From: Oscarella lobularis
Lineage: Eukaryota; Porifera; Homoscleromorpha; Homosclerophorida; Oscarellidae
Assembly: GCF_947507565.1 (NCBI RefSeq)
Contig: NC_089186.1
Location: 2,046,001 to 2,110,000, forward strand
DNA: 64,000 nt
Reading direction: 5' to 3'
How positions within the stretch are numbered: position 1 is the first letter of the stretch; each line of letters begins with the position of its first letter. Below are positions 47,893-58,690 of the stretch, in pieces. The position numbers and the translations under genes were made by a program. The notes beneath the pieces are model-generated. The model was not told the origin of the DNA, searched no databases, and saw only the letters and a program-made list of their open reading frames with translations.

Positions 47893-49141
47893 CATGGAGG
47901 AGGAGGACGGTGGCTACGACGCCGACTTTGTCGACAACCTCGACAAGGACTTGGAGTGCCCCGTGTGCATGCTAGCACTGCGCGAACCGGTGCTCACGCA
48001 CTGCGGCCACCATTTCTGCCACAGCTGCACGATGAAGCTGATGAAGTCGAGCTCTCTAGCCCTGTATGCATGTTCTAAGCAGACTCGATTTAGATTCGGG
48101 AAGTTCGATTGCCCGCTGGACAGCCAAACGTGCAAGGAAGGCGACGTAAGTTCGTGCAGTGAGCTAAGTCGAAGTAGGGACATTGGCTTATCTTCAGATT
48201 TTTCGCGATCGAAAAGTCGAGCGAAAAGTTCTCTCCTTGATGGTCTACTGCAGTCGAAGAGCTCTTGGCTGCTCTTGGAAAGGAGAACTGAGAAACCTTC
48301 AGGTAATACAGCATGTAGTTTCTAAAAAAGAGGTAAAAAATTTTTTTTTGTTTTTATGGTACAGGGTCATGCTGGAGAAAATGGAGATTGCTCTTTTGTC
48401 GAATTAGCGTGTTCGTTTGCTTCCATAGGCTGCACCGTCAAGGCACGTTTTCCTATCGAATTTATTTTCTGCTTGCAATTTCTTTTGCAGCTGAAACGTC
48501 ACGATTTCGACAAGCACATAAACAATGACCAAGCGATGCACTTGGATCTGATGATGAAGCGCGTAGTGTCCCAAGACAGAGTCATGGGAGACTATCGACG
48601 TCAAATCGACTCGCTGAAACAGACCGTTCGCCAGCAAGATCGTCACATTGCCAACCTCAAACAAATGGTGAAGAGAAGCACCGTAATGACGACGCCATTT
48701 CAATGGCGTATTGAAAATTGGCCAGAGAAAATGCAAGACGCAAAGAAAGGCGGGCAGAGAGACTTCTACAGCGAACCCTTTTACACGAGCCATCCAGGAT
48801 ACAAATTATGTCTTAACATTTATCCGAACGGTTGGGGATCCGAAGAAGGAAGTAACGTCGGATTAGCTCTGCGATTGATGCGAGGCGAATATGACGAGGA
48901 ACTGCAGTGGCCGTTTAGTTTCAAGTATTCTCTATTGCTTAATGGCGAGGAGAAGTCCTATACGAAGGAAATTGATCCTGCATCAGTGTCAAGCCCCGAA
49001 GCGTTTCAGAAGCCGTTGACGAAAATGAACGTGGGGCACGGATGGAGCGGCTTTATATCTCACCTTGACTTGCGCAATGGAGGATACGTCGGTCCAAATA
49101 AGATGTTAAATGTCGAAGCGAAAATTCAGCTACATGTATAA
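47893..49141 (+). CDS. TRAF-family adaptor (TRAF6-like): RING, zinc fingers, coiled coil, MATH
   Basis: TRAFs couple TNF- and Toll/IL-1-type receptors to NF-kB and MAPK signalling; those with a RING are ubiquitin ligases. The start MEEEDGGYDADFVDNLDKDL leads into a RING (LECPVCMLALREPVLTHCGH, FCHSCTMKL), whose last half is in exon 2 as FDCPLDSQTCKEGD. The CPxD form is typical of TRAFs. The next exon (IFRDRKVERKVLSLMVYC) matches the TRAF6 segment before its zinc fingers. Only about two TRAF zinc fingers follow (CSWKGELRNLQ; FVELACSFASIGC...HDFDKH), fewer than the five of vertebrate TRAF6. Then come a coiled coil (about 48575-48680) and a MATH domain (FQWRIENWPEKM, GYKLCLNIYPNGWGSEEGSN, HGWSGFISHLDL, GGYVGPNKML), with TAA at 49139-49141. 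The zinc-finger count may rise if an exon was missed. Confidence 0.9.
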
Positions 49142-49356
49142 GGAGACGGGCAAGGAGACGTGGGTGTGGTTATTAGTGAGTCTTTTGTAGCGCGTTAACA
49201 CGCACGCGGAAAACAAAAAACTGCGCAGCCGCAAACGTTGTCTCGCTCCAGGCGAGTAGCCAAATCGTTAGGCGTCAGCTCTCTCTTCCTCTCTAGACGG
49301 TCCAGACCGTTTTGGAGGAGGGTGGCGGGCAGCCGTTCTCGCAAGGCTCCTTCGCC

Positions 49357-52092
49357 ATGACGTCATCGGTCGCAATTCTTCTCGAGTCCCTCTTCAAAGA
49401 CGCGAAGCTCGCTCGCAAGTACGCCGAGCGTTTCGAAGGGGAATCTATAGAAACGATCGAAGATCTCGAAACGCTCGACGTCGCGGACGTCGTCGACATC
49501 GGCGGCATGCGCGAACTCCACGCGAAGCGTCTCGTCAAGAGCGCCCAGCGCGTCTTTCTCAAAATCGCCGTCGATCGGGCGGAGAACGTCGTCGGATCGG
49601 TTCGCGTGCATCGCGGCGCGAAATTGCGCGCCGTTCGCGCGGAAATCGTCGCCGATCGGGTCGACGTTCCCGAAGCGTTCGTCTTTCGACTCGACGACGC
49701 CGTCGTCACGCGCGCCCAGGAAACGAAGTGGGACGCGGGCCTGTTCTTCGGCGACGGAGCGTCGGGAGTGTGCGTCGTGAGTCGCGACGAAAACGCTGGT
49801 ACGATAAAATAAATTCGAGATGACGTCATAATTTTTTAATGACGTCATAATTTTGAAAAATTATGACGTCATCAAAGGTCGATTTCTTTTTATTTGGTCG
49901 CGTGGCAGTAGGCGTTCCTTATTTTGGTCACGCTTTTCTTTTCTAGTCATTGGAAAAAAGGCTGACGTTAGTTTGCAAGGGAAAGTGGACTCGGCGTTTT
50001 TTCCGTCTCTGGGAAAAAACGCCGACGTCACTTTGCAAGAGAAACCCACATCGGCGTTTTTTCCGGTCTCCAAAATTGCTGACGATGACATCGACGAATC
50101 TCCTTTCACCGAGTCTCTCCCGGCGCCCAGTTCCTTTTTGCCGGACGACGCCAGCGACGACAGGAACAGCGACTGGTTCACTCTACCCATGGAAGCATTC
50201 GACGATCTCCGCGTCAGTTCAAAGGAACCCGTCGCCTCAACTACTTCCGATTCTTCGCTCTTGCAGCGAGCCCAAGTGCCCCTCATTCAAGACAAAGCGT
50301 TGCCAGTCAAGAAATTGAAGCCAGAGCCAAAGCCAGAGCCAAAACCGGATTTCAGTCGAAAAACCGACGTCTACATTGGCAATCTCGCTCAGCGAAACGG
50401 CACGCGAATAAGCGACGATCGCATAAGATCCCACGTCTACCAATTCGGCTTGGTGAAACGCGTCCAGCGCTTGGCCGACGACAATTGGGCCTACGTCATA
50501 TTCGGCTATCCCCTATCCGCTCGGATCTGCATCAAAGAAATGCACGGTCTCCAAATGGGGGATTCCAAGTTGGTCTGCACGTACGCGACGGATCGAACGC
50601 GCGCCGAGCCGGAGAAGGATTTGAATGGCTGTCTCCGACTCACCGGCGTTCCTCGAGCGGCGTCGCCGAAGCAGTTGATGAACGCTTTCTTTCGGTCACC
50701 GTACGTGCAGAATATCGTTCAGGTGAAGAGCAAGGGAGAGGCGTTCATTATGTTTCGCGAGCGAACGAACGCGGCGGCAGTGGCGAGGCAGTATCCGGAT
50801 GGTGTTCTGATACGAGGACAGACCGTTTCCGTGGAGATGTGCGACGATTTCGACGACGACGACGACGACGAGCTGCTGCTTTCGTCGCAGGGAGGGGATA
50901 GCGACGACGAGGAAAAGGTGATTTCGTCGCCATTATTTTTCGACAAACGGTCAAGAGTTTTTTCCTTGTGTAGGGTGCTAGTTCTAGTGTGCGAGGACAA
51001 TTCACTTTTGCCGTGACGGAATGCCTTCGTTCCAATGTTCGTACGCAGGAGATCGAGAAGAGCATTGTACCGCTTGTGACGACGGATGCTCGCCTGGAAG
51101 CCCTTTGCTTGGTGCTAGTCGAACAGGTACGTGTCACACTTACGGTTCAATGGAATTTGTTTTTGACTGGTTTTTATAGTGTCTTAATGAGCCTTCGCAA
51201 ATTGCCGCCTTGTGTGCGGATCTCTGTGCCGTTAGAGTACGGAAATAGATAGTTTCCGTCACTGATGCAGTGATTTTTTTTCGTGGCAGTTTACTCGTTC
51301 GAAGAACTATCGATACGGCGACTTCAAAAAAGTTCTTCTGTCGCATTTTGAAACGGCTCTCGTTCATAATCTCGACGTGGTGAAAGTGAGTGAGGGAAAG
51401 GTACTGTAGAGTCTTTTTTTTAAAAGAATCTCGTAGGATATACCTGATCATAAGGATGGAACGAAAAGCTTGATTGGATTGATGCGTTTTCTTGCTCATA
51501 TGCATAAAGCAGAAGTAGGAAAGACATCCTCGGGGAATGCCATGCTTATTCGTATCGTCTAAGGTTGTTTCAGCTATGATTCTCCTCGGATATGCATCAA
51601 AAACAACGAAAATTCGCTCCCCGGCGTGCCGAGACGCCATCAGAGCACTACTGAAGCACAGCCCAGACCTCAAACAGCAGCCTCATCTTCAGGTTAGACT
51701 TAAAAAGGCAATGCGTTTGCTGTACAATGCGACGTGGCTTCTCTAGACAAAGATTGCTGCTCTGGAAGCATTCTCATCAACAAAAGATGATGATGAAGTA
51801 CCAGTAAGCAGACCGAGTGGCCTCGCACCTCTGACTGAGGACGAGAAATACGAACTGGGAGAAAAACTCTACAACAAAATCTTGAAATTGTATCCGGAAA
51901 CTGCCGCTAAGATCACGGGTAAGTTTTCCCTACGTAACCAGTTTATTATCATAAGAGGGATGGACTTTTCTCGAAGGAATGCTCCTCGATTTGGGCCCTG
52001 AACTTGTGAACAGTCTCCTGAAGGATCGCAACCAGCTCTACTCGCAAGCGGAACGAGCCCAGCAGATGCTTGTAGGCAAAGGTTACTACTGA
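49357..52092 (+). CDS. SAM-RRM-RRM-(helical)-MLLE protein, unrecognised family
   Basis: The ATG at 49357 opens a SAM domain (SVAILLESLFKDAKLARKYA, ETLDVADVVDIGGMRELHAK) and a beta-rich segment of unknown type. A 155-bp intron (about 49799-49945) is inferred because its removal joins ENA to VIGKKADVSLQ in frame. Then come a Ser/acidic linker with a repeated SAFFP motif, RRM1 (DVYIGNLAQRNGTRI, WAYVIFGYPLSARIC; about 50360-50590), RRM2 (GCLRLTGVPRAASPKQLM, GEAFIMFRERTNAA) and an acidic tract. Several exons encode a helical region (about 50970-51690), possibly MIF4G-like. A C-terminal MLLE domain (KLYNKILKLYPETAAKITGM, LLDLGPELVNSLL; about 51850-52080) ends KGYY with TGA at 52090-52092. MLLE domains bind PAM2 peptides such as the one in eRF3 here. 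A role in mRNA translation or decay is inferred. Confidence 0.75.
49819..49873. repeat. Palindromic triple TGACGTCA block inside an intron
   Basis: An 18-bp arm GATGACGTCATAATTTTT (49819-49836) and its perfect inverse AAAAATTATGACGTCATC (49856-49873) flank a third ATGACGTCATAATTTT. TGACGTCA is the CRE core. Confidence 0.85.
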
Positions 52093-52211
52093 GTGCGGAA
52101 ACATTTATTTTTAGTTTGCTCGCTCTCAATCACACGCTACTCATATCAATGTTTTCCTGTCATTACTAGATAGATACACGTTATCATTCGTTTGCGAGTT
52201 CGTTTCGCTCT

Positions 52212-52552
52212 TTAGTACGCCGGAGGAGAGTCGGATTTCTGCTTCGGGTCGGTGTAGAACTGAAGGGAATACGATAAGTGTCGAAAGGGTAGCTCGTTTT
52301 TGTTTACTTTCACTCTCTCCTCGGGTTTGACATTGAGCCAGGGATGCGGATTCTTCGACCGGTTCCACGAGACGTCTGGATACTGGGTTGCCGCTCGAAC
52401 GAGGCAGAAGATTCCGCCTGAGCATCCAGCGGTCAGAATGCACAACAGAGGTATAACCTGTGCCCATATTTGATAGGTGACACGTGGGGACTTCGTAGTG
52501 TGGGGCGCAGTACCTCTTTGTGCTTGAGAGCTCCTCTCAGGGTGAACGACAT
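52212..52552 (-). CDS. NDUFA4: NDUFA4-like cytochrome c oxidase-associated subunit, copy 1
   Basis: Read from ATG at 52552: exon 1 gives MSFTLRGALKHKE, a 56-bp intron follows, and exon 2 gives VIPLLCILTAGCSGGIFCLV (single membrane helix) then YPDVSWNRSKNPHPWLNVKP, matching the family NPDVxWxRxxNPxPW core. The C-terminus is longer than usual (ending KQKSDSPPAY, TAA at 52214-52212). NDUFA4 is a small inner-membrane protein of complex IV. It is a paralogue of the gene at 54147-54565, with fewer introns. Confidence 0.85.
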
Positions 52553-52946
52553 GCTTGGGAGTAGCTTGCGTAGGGAAGTGAGTTCTGGAGAGTTGAGTTC
52601 GAGGGGGCGTTTATATGAATCTAGGCTAATCCAGTTATGTCCGGATCAGCCAGTCAGAACCGGGCCTTTCTAGTCGCTCTTTTCCGGAATCTGGCGTGAC
52701 AGTCGGTGTGATATATCAAATTGCTAGGTGTAACTTCACACAGGTCAAAAGCCGACAGCTAGGGCGGGTGTTGGGGGCTCTGGAGGTGGGGGAGGATAGC
52801 CGATAATTTTTCCGCATTTTTTGCATCTAGCAAACTCTAGCTTTATGTTGGGTGACTTGCGTTGAACCTGCGAAATTTTGGATTTTAGTTCTGAGTGGGG
52901 ATTCAACGCGCGATAAACGATCCCTACGTTCACCGTAACGATAGCC
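52553..52946. other. Divergent intergenic region NDUFA4 copy 1 / HAP40
   Basis: No family-supported gene. A 67-codon minus-strand frame from ATG at 52948 overlaps the HAP40 start codon on the other strand and contains CKKCGKIIGYPPPPP. It has no recognised homologue and is left uncalled. Confidence 0.5.
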
Positions 52947-53956
52947 ATGAATCCGAGCGACGATTACCTTTCCTCCTTTCGCGACATCCACAGCAAGCTC
53001 AAAAAACGCTTCTTTCGCAAAACCAACGCGACTCAAGCGGCAAAAGAGCTCGCGTCGCTCGGCCGACGCCTCTCGGACCAAGGGGCGCCCGCCTACTCGG
53101 CCTTCTTCCACCAAGCGGCAGCCAAAACCGAATCCTCAGCAGGAAACCACTTCCAAGAAATCGATTCGACGCTCGAATCGGCTCGCCAATACCTCCACGC
53201 CGTCCGCGAGGCTCGCTACCTAGGCGTTCTATCCTTCGACGAGAATTTCGTCAACGCGCAAGTGTCGTATCGACGCGCCGCGGCGCTCTACACAGCGCGC
53301 GAGCAACCGCTGCTCGCCGGCGCCGTCATGATCGAACTGGGCGACGTCGTCGCCAACGAATTGGATCGATACGACGAAGCGGTGCCCTTTTACGTCGAAG
53401 CGATCGACGCCATGCGAGACGCCGGCGTAACGGAGAAGATCGACGCGCAGGGAAAACTCGCCTGGTGTCAAATACTAGCCGGTAAGACGTTTATATAGGA
53501 AAACGAAGAGTATTCGAGTGTTCGTGTGTTCTAGGGGATTTTGAGGGGGCCCTCGATGTCCTCGTCGAAATCGTCGCTCTCTGTAAAGAGTTCGCTTCTT
53601 CGGCTGACGGTTCGCCTGCATTTTACGGCGACACGATGCGTCGCTGCGATATTCTCGTCATACTTCTCCTCATTCTTCTGCGCCCGTTGAATTTCAAGAC
53701 GAATTCGAAATTCCAGCCGATCGTTCGGAAATACTTTGACTGGGATCCTTTGAGCACTCTCATACCAGTCGACTATATGCCAATGAATCTATTTCTCGTT
53801 GTCCATTCGATTCTCATTGCCGGCGAAGCGGATGACCTACGAGCTCTGAAGGACTTACAGAGGGAACTGTGGCCGCTCGCCTCGCCGGAACAAAATCACG
53901 TAATGCATGAGCTAATCGGGTCCGTCGAAGCGAGACAACAGCCAATATTCAAATAG
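52947..53956 (+). CDS. F8A1: HAP40 / F8A huntingtin-associated protein
   Basis: HAP40 is the stable partner of huntingtin, a TPR-like helical protein lodged between huntingtin's HEAT arms. Exon 1 (52947-about 53481) opens MNPSDDYLSSFRDIHSKLKK and RFFRKTNATQAAKELASLGR, the strongly conserved N-terminal helix pair. TPR-like helices follow (RRAAALYTAREQPLLAGAVM, RYDEAVPFYVEAIDAMRDAG). Exon 2 (about 53535-53956) has GDTMRRCDILVILLLILLRP, IPVDYMPMNLFLVVHSIL and LQRELWPLASPEQNHVMHEL, the family MWPLLTAEQNHLLH block. The stop is at 53956. It lacks the proline-rich insert of mammalian F8A. Its presence implies that a huntingtin is encoded elsewhere in this genome. Confidence 0.9.
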
Positions 53957-54146
53957 AAGATTATCTATATCTATTATTACAGGGGGCGCCAGTGAGAAAT
54001 CAAATTATTTTTTGATTGTCATGTTCGTTATAAATAAAATCAGCAAGTGCATACCGCCGAGAACAGGTTCAAAGAACGGGTACAAGAAGAAGAAAAGAAT
54101 AAAGTCAACTGGACACACACGGACAAACAAGAAACAGACACGAAAG

Positions 54147-54565
54147 TCAGAACTTTGGACGATCGTCGCAGAAAGCGGATTCCGGCTGATTATTGATAAA
54201 CTACGTACGGAGAAAAGGACTATCTAGGTGTTCTAAACGCTTCTCGAATTCCTACCTTGACTTTTTCATTGTAGGCGATCTTTTGCCAGGGACGTTGATT
54301 GTTCTTGCGATCCCACCTGGAAACGAAGCGAATTTAGGACGAGTCGACGGTTTTTCTGTTCGCTTACGAGCAATCGGGGTTCTTTGTCGCCAAGCGAAGG
54401 ATGTAGCCGGCCGCTCCGACGCATCCTGCGCCGCAGATGGCGAAGAGTGGGATCAACTGGGGGAGAAAGTGAGAAAAGGGGCCTCGTCGTAATGATTTGT
54501 CTGTCTTAGACGGACGCGCGGATAGTGAAAACCTCTTTGTGCTTCGCGAGATACTGAAACGCCAT
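54147..54565 (-). CDS. NDUFA4: NDUFA4-like cytochrome c oxidase-associated subunit, copy 2
   Basis: Four small exons on the minus strand from ATG at 54565: MAFQYLAKHKE, then LIPLFAICGAGCVGAAGYIL and RLATKNPDC (about 54457-54380), WDRKNNQRPWQKIAYNEKVK (about 54317-54257), and FINNQPESAFCDDRPKF with TGA at 54149-54147. It follows vertebrate NDUFA4 (PDVCWDRNNPEPW, KERPDF) more closely than copy 1 and has the usual length of about 80 residues. It diverges from mL45, a mitochondrial ribosomal gene, with 57 bp between start codons. Confidence 0.87.
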
Positions 54566-54622
54566 CGCTTTTCGTCGAAAATCGCCAAAGATGAGACAAT
54601 TGCTAGTGGGAGGCGAGTGCGC

Positions 54623-55525
54623 ATGTGCACTCGTTCGGCTAGAGCGAAACTTCACCGAATGATTCTCGCACGCGTCCATTTAGCGCTGCCTTTGCGCGTT
54701 GTATCGCGGCGAATAGCGTCGGGCAAGTTCTCGAATCGTCGCAATCCTGATAAAGCGAAGAAACGAGCTGCCGTCATCGAAGCTGCACGAAAACGCGGCG
54801 ATTTAGACAAATTCACGATTCGCCAGGCAAACATGGAACGTCCTATAACACTAAAGAGCGTCGGTTAGTCGTTTGACATTGCCTATCCTGTCTTTTATTG
54901 ATTTCTAAGGGCAAATCGTGAACGAGTACACACCACCTGAGAAAGAATATAGAAAATCGTTGATAACGAAAGCTGTGGGTATGAGAAACAATTTGCATCA
55001 AATAATTAATTTTCTGTCAAAAAGGGTTGGATTCAAAGGTGGGAATCGTTAAAAATGAAGCTGATTACTACCTATAGGTTTGCACATAGAAAATAATCTC
55101 GCAAAATGATTACTACCTTAGAAATTCTAGTATAGGCATAATTAAGAGATACGTTAAGCCTTTTAAGGTCATACCGTTCGCCAAAGAAGCCGAAAAACTA
55201 TACTGCGAAGCCAACTCAGCATTAGCTCAGTAGACTCATAATTAATGAATAGTTTCGACTTTTAATCCATTGATACTTAGAAACGATAAGAAAGCTTTGC
55301 TAGAATTAACAACGGAGAATGCCTATCAAGTGAGGGTCTTCTACTGATAGGTGCATTTTAGTTTCTCACTAGAGGTGTATAGACTCTTAGGAAAGAATAT
55401 CCGAATCAAAGGATATCGTGGAAATTTGTGGAGACTCTATCCCGTCCTCGAGTCGTTCACGCTCGCGTCGCTCCTCTACTAACAAAAGAGAACTATTTCG
55501 CTCAGGTCACAGTGAGACTTCATAC
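54623..55525 (+). CDS. MRPL45: Mitochondrial ribosomal protein mL45, 5' part only
   Basis: mL45 belongs to the mitochondrial large subunit and has a TIM44-like domain that contacts the inner membrane. The ATG at 54623 opens a basic, presequence-like head (MILARVHLALPLRVVSRRIA). Exon 1 ends RPITLKSVG at about 54863. Later exons: QIVNEYTPPEKEYRKSLITK (from 54910), GWIQRWESLKMKLITTY (about 55024-55078), IIKRYVKPFKVIPFAKEAEK (about 55135-55230), NDKKALLELTTENAYQ, and KEYPNQRISWKFVETL...ENYFAQVTVRLHTKQ (about 55391-55525), in family order. The last third (YDRFGRL... and ...VVFE...) should follow the donor at 55525. Instead, a hairpin element and satellite array begin about 60 bp on, and I found no matching exon up to 64000. 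Confidence 0.87.
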
Positions 55526-55574
55526 AAAACAGGTGAGGATATTTATTATAGAGTCCTCTCACTTGGCAATACTA

Positions 55575-58500
55575 GTTTTGGTGCCCGTGCTTCGCACGGG
55601 AAAATGCAGTTTATTATTTAGGCCCTTAGAATCAAAGTTTAGTCCTAAATTTATAATTTAGGTCCTTAGAATAAAGTTTAGGCCCTGAATTTATTATTTA
55701 GGTCCTTAGAATCAAAGTTTAGTCCTAAATTTATAATTTAGGTCCTTAGAATAAAGTTTAGGCCCTGAATTTATTATTTAGGTCCTTAGAATCAAAGTTT
55801 AGGCCCTCAATTTATTATTTAGGCCCTAAGAATCAAGGTTTAGGCCCTGAATTTATATAAATTTAGGTCCTTAGAATCAAAGTTTAGGCCCTGAATTTAT
55901 TATTTAGGTCCTTAGAATCAAAGTTTAGGCCCTCAATTTATTATTTAGGGCCTAAGAATCAAGGTTTAGGCCCTGAATTTATTATTTAGGCCCTTAGAAT
56001 CAAAGTTTAGGCCCTCAATTTATTATTTAGGCCTGTAGAATCAAGGTTTAGGCCCTGAATTTATTATTTAGGCTCTCAGAATCAAAGTTTAGGCCTTCAA
56101 GTTATTCTTTAGGCTCTCAGAATCAAAGTTTAGGCCCTCAATTTATTATTTAGGCCCTTAGAATCAAAATTTAGGCCCTCAATTTATTATTTAGGCTCAT
56201 AGAATCAAAGCTTAGGCCCTGGATTTATTATTTATGTCCTTAGAATCAAAGTTTAGGCCCTGATTTTATTATTTAGGCTTTTAGAATCAAAGTTTAGGCC
56301 CTAAATTTATTATTTAGGTTCTTAGAATCAAAGTTTAGGTCCTCAATTTATTATTTAGGTTCTTAGAATCAAAGTTTAGGCCCTCAATTTATTTTTTAGG
56401 CCCTTAGAATCAAAGTTTAGGCCCTCAATTTATTATTTAGGCTCTCAGAATCAAAGTTTAGGCCCTGAATTTATTATTTAGGCTCTTAGAATCAAAGTTT
56501 AGGCCCTCAATTTATTATTTAGGCTCTTAGAATCAACGTTTAGGCCCTCAATTGATTATTTAGGTCCTTAGAATCAAAGTTTAGGCCCTCAATTTATTAT
56601 TTAGGCTCTCAGAATCAAATTTTAGGCCCTCAATTTATTATTTAGGCTCATAGAATCAAAGTTTAGGCCCTGGATTTATTATTTACGTCCTTAGAATCAA
56701 AGTTTAGGCTCTCAATTTATATTTTAGGTCCTTAGAATCAAGGTTTAGGCCCTGAATTTATTATTTAGGCTCATAGAATCAAAGTTTAGGCCCTGGATTT
56801 ATTATTTACGTCCTTAGAATCAAAGTTTAGGCCCTCAATTTATTTTTTAGGTTCTTAGAATCAAGGTTTAGGCCCTGAATTTATTATTTAGGCCCTTAAA
56901 ATCAAAGTTTAGGCCCTCAATTTATTATTTAGGCCCTTAGAATCAAGGTTTAGGCCCTCAATTTATTATTTAGGCTCTCGGGATCAAAGTTTAGGCCCTC
57001 AATTTATTATTTAGGCCCTTAGAATCAAGGTTTAGGCCCTCAATTTATTATTTAGGCTCTCGGGATCAAAGTTTAGGCCCTCAATTTATTATTTAGGCTC
57101 TTAGAATCAAAGTTTATGCCCTCAATTTATTATTTAGGCTCTTAGAATCAAGGTTTAGGCCCTCAATTTATTATTTAGGCTCTCAGAATCAAAGTTTAGG
57201 CCCTCAATTTATTATTTAGGCTTATAGAATCAAAGTTTAGGCCCTGAATTTATTATTTAGGTCCTTAGAATCAAAGTTTAGGATTATTCAGGTTCTTAGA
57301 ATCAAAGTTTAGGCCCTCAATTTATTATTTAGGCCCTTAGAATCAAGGTTTAGGCCCTCAATTTATTATTTAGGCTCTCGGGATCAAAGTTTAGGCCCTG
57401 AATTTATTATTTAGGCTCTTAGAATCAAAGTTTAGGCCCTCAATTTATTATTTAGGCTCTTAGAATCAAGGTTTAGGCCCTCAATTTATTATTTAGGCTC
57501 TCGGGATCAAAGTTTAGACCCTCAATTTATTATTTAGGCTCTCAGAATCAAAGTTTAGGCCCTCAATTTATTATTTAGACTCTCAGAATCAAAGTTTAGG
57601 CCCTGAATTTATTATTTAGGCTCTTAGAATCAAAGTTTAGGCCCTGAATTTATTATTTAGTCTCTGAGAATCAACGTTTAGGCCCTGAATTTATTATTTA
57701 GGTCCTTAGAATCAAAGCTTAGGTCCTGAATTTATTATTTAGGCTTTTATAATCAAGGTTTAGGCCCTGAATTTATTATTTAGGCCCTTAAAATCAAAGT
57801 TTAGGTCATCAATTTATTATTTAGGCCCTTAGAATAAACTTTTAGACCATGAATTTAATATTTACGTTTTTAGAATCAAAGTTTAGGCCCTGAATTTATT
57901 TTTTAGGTCCTGAGAATCAAAGTTTAGGCCCTCAATTTATTATTTAGGCTCTCAGAATCAAAGTTTAGGTCCTCACTTTTTTATTTAGACTCTCAGAATC
58001 AAAGTTTAGGCCCTCAATTTATTATTTAGGCTCTCAGAATCAAAGTTTAGGCCTTGAATTTATTATTTAGGCTTTTAGAATCAAAGTTTAGGCCCTGAAT
58101 TTATTATTTAGGCTCTTAGAATCAACGTTTAGGCCCTCAATTTATTATTTAGGCTCTTAGAATCAAAGTTTATGCCCTCAATTTATTATTTAGGCCCTTA
58201 GAATCAAGGTTTAGGCCCTCAATTTATTATTTAGGCTCTCAGAATCAAAGTTTAGGCCCTCAATTTATTATTTAGGCTCTCGGGATCAAAGTTTAGGCCC
58301 TGAATTTATTATTTAGGCTCTTAGAATCAACGTTTAGGCCCTCAATTTATTATTTAGGCTCTTAGAATCAAAGTTTAGGCCCTCAATTTATTATTTAGGC
58401 CCTTAGAATCAAGGTTTAGGCCCTCAATTTATAATTTAGGCTCTCGTGATCAAAGTTTAGGCCCTCAATTTATTATTTAGGCCCTTAGAATCAAGGTTTA

Positions 58501-58690
58501 GGCCCTGAATTTATTATTTAGGCTCTTAGAATCAACGTTTAGGCCCTCAATTTATTATTTAGGCTCTTAGAATCAAAGTTTAGGCCCTCAATTTATTATT
58601 TAGGTCCTTAGAATCAAAGTTTAGGGCTTCAATTTTGTATTTAGGGCATAAGAATCGTTTTGGTGCCCGTGCTTCGCATGGGAAAATAGA
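55575..58690. mobile_element. Hairpin-bounded 41-bp satellite array, possible Helitron/HINE-type element
   Basis: About 75 copies of a 41-bp unit (AATTTATTATTTAGGCCCTT then AGAATCAAAGTTTAGGCCCTC-type) span 55601-58660. This is the reverse complement of the 1-8290 satellite. Both edges carry the same sequence in the same orientation, TTTTGGTGCCCGTGCTTCGC, which contains a hairpin with 7-bp arms CCCGTGC/GCACGGG and a TTC loop (55584-55600; at 58666-58682 with one mismatch), followed by GAAAA. Non-autonomous Helitron relatives with a central tandem-repeat core and short palindromes are known in invertebrates. Assignment to that group is a hypothesis, as no RC-rep/helicase gene is seen. Confidence 0.7.

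Noticed and set aside
49976-50075. PAM2 motif in the repeated SAFFP linker of the SAM-RRM protein
   Set aside because: The Leu to Phe spacing is one residue too long and the LNxxA core is missing, unlike the clear motif in eRF3.
52745-52948. 67-residue minus-strand protein with CKKCGK and a proline run
   Set aside because: No family match; it overlaps the HAP40 start codon on the other strand and the promoter zone.
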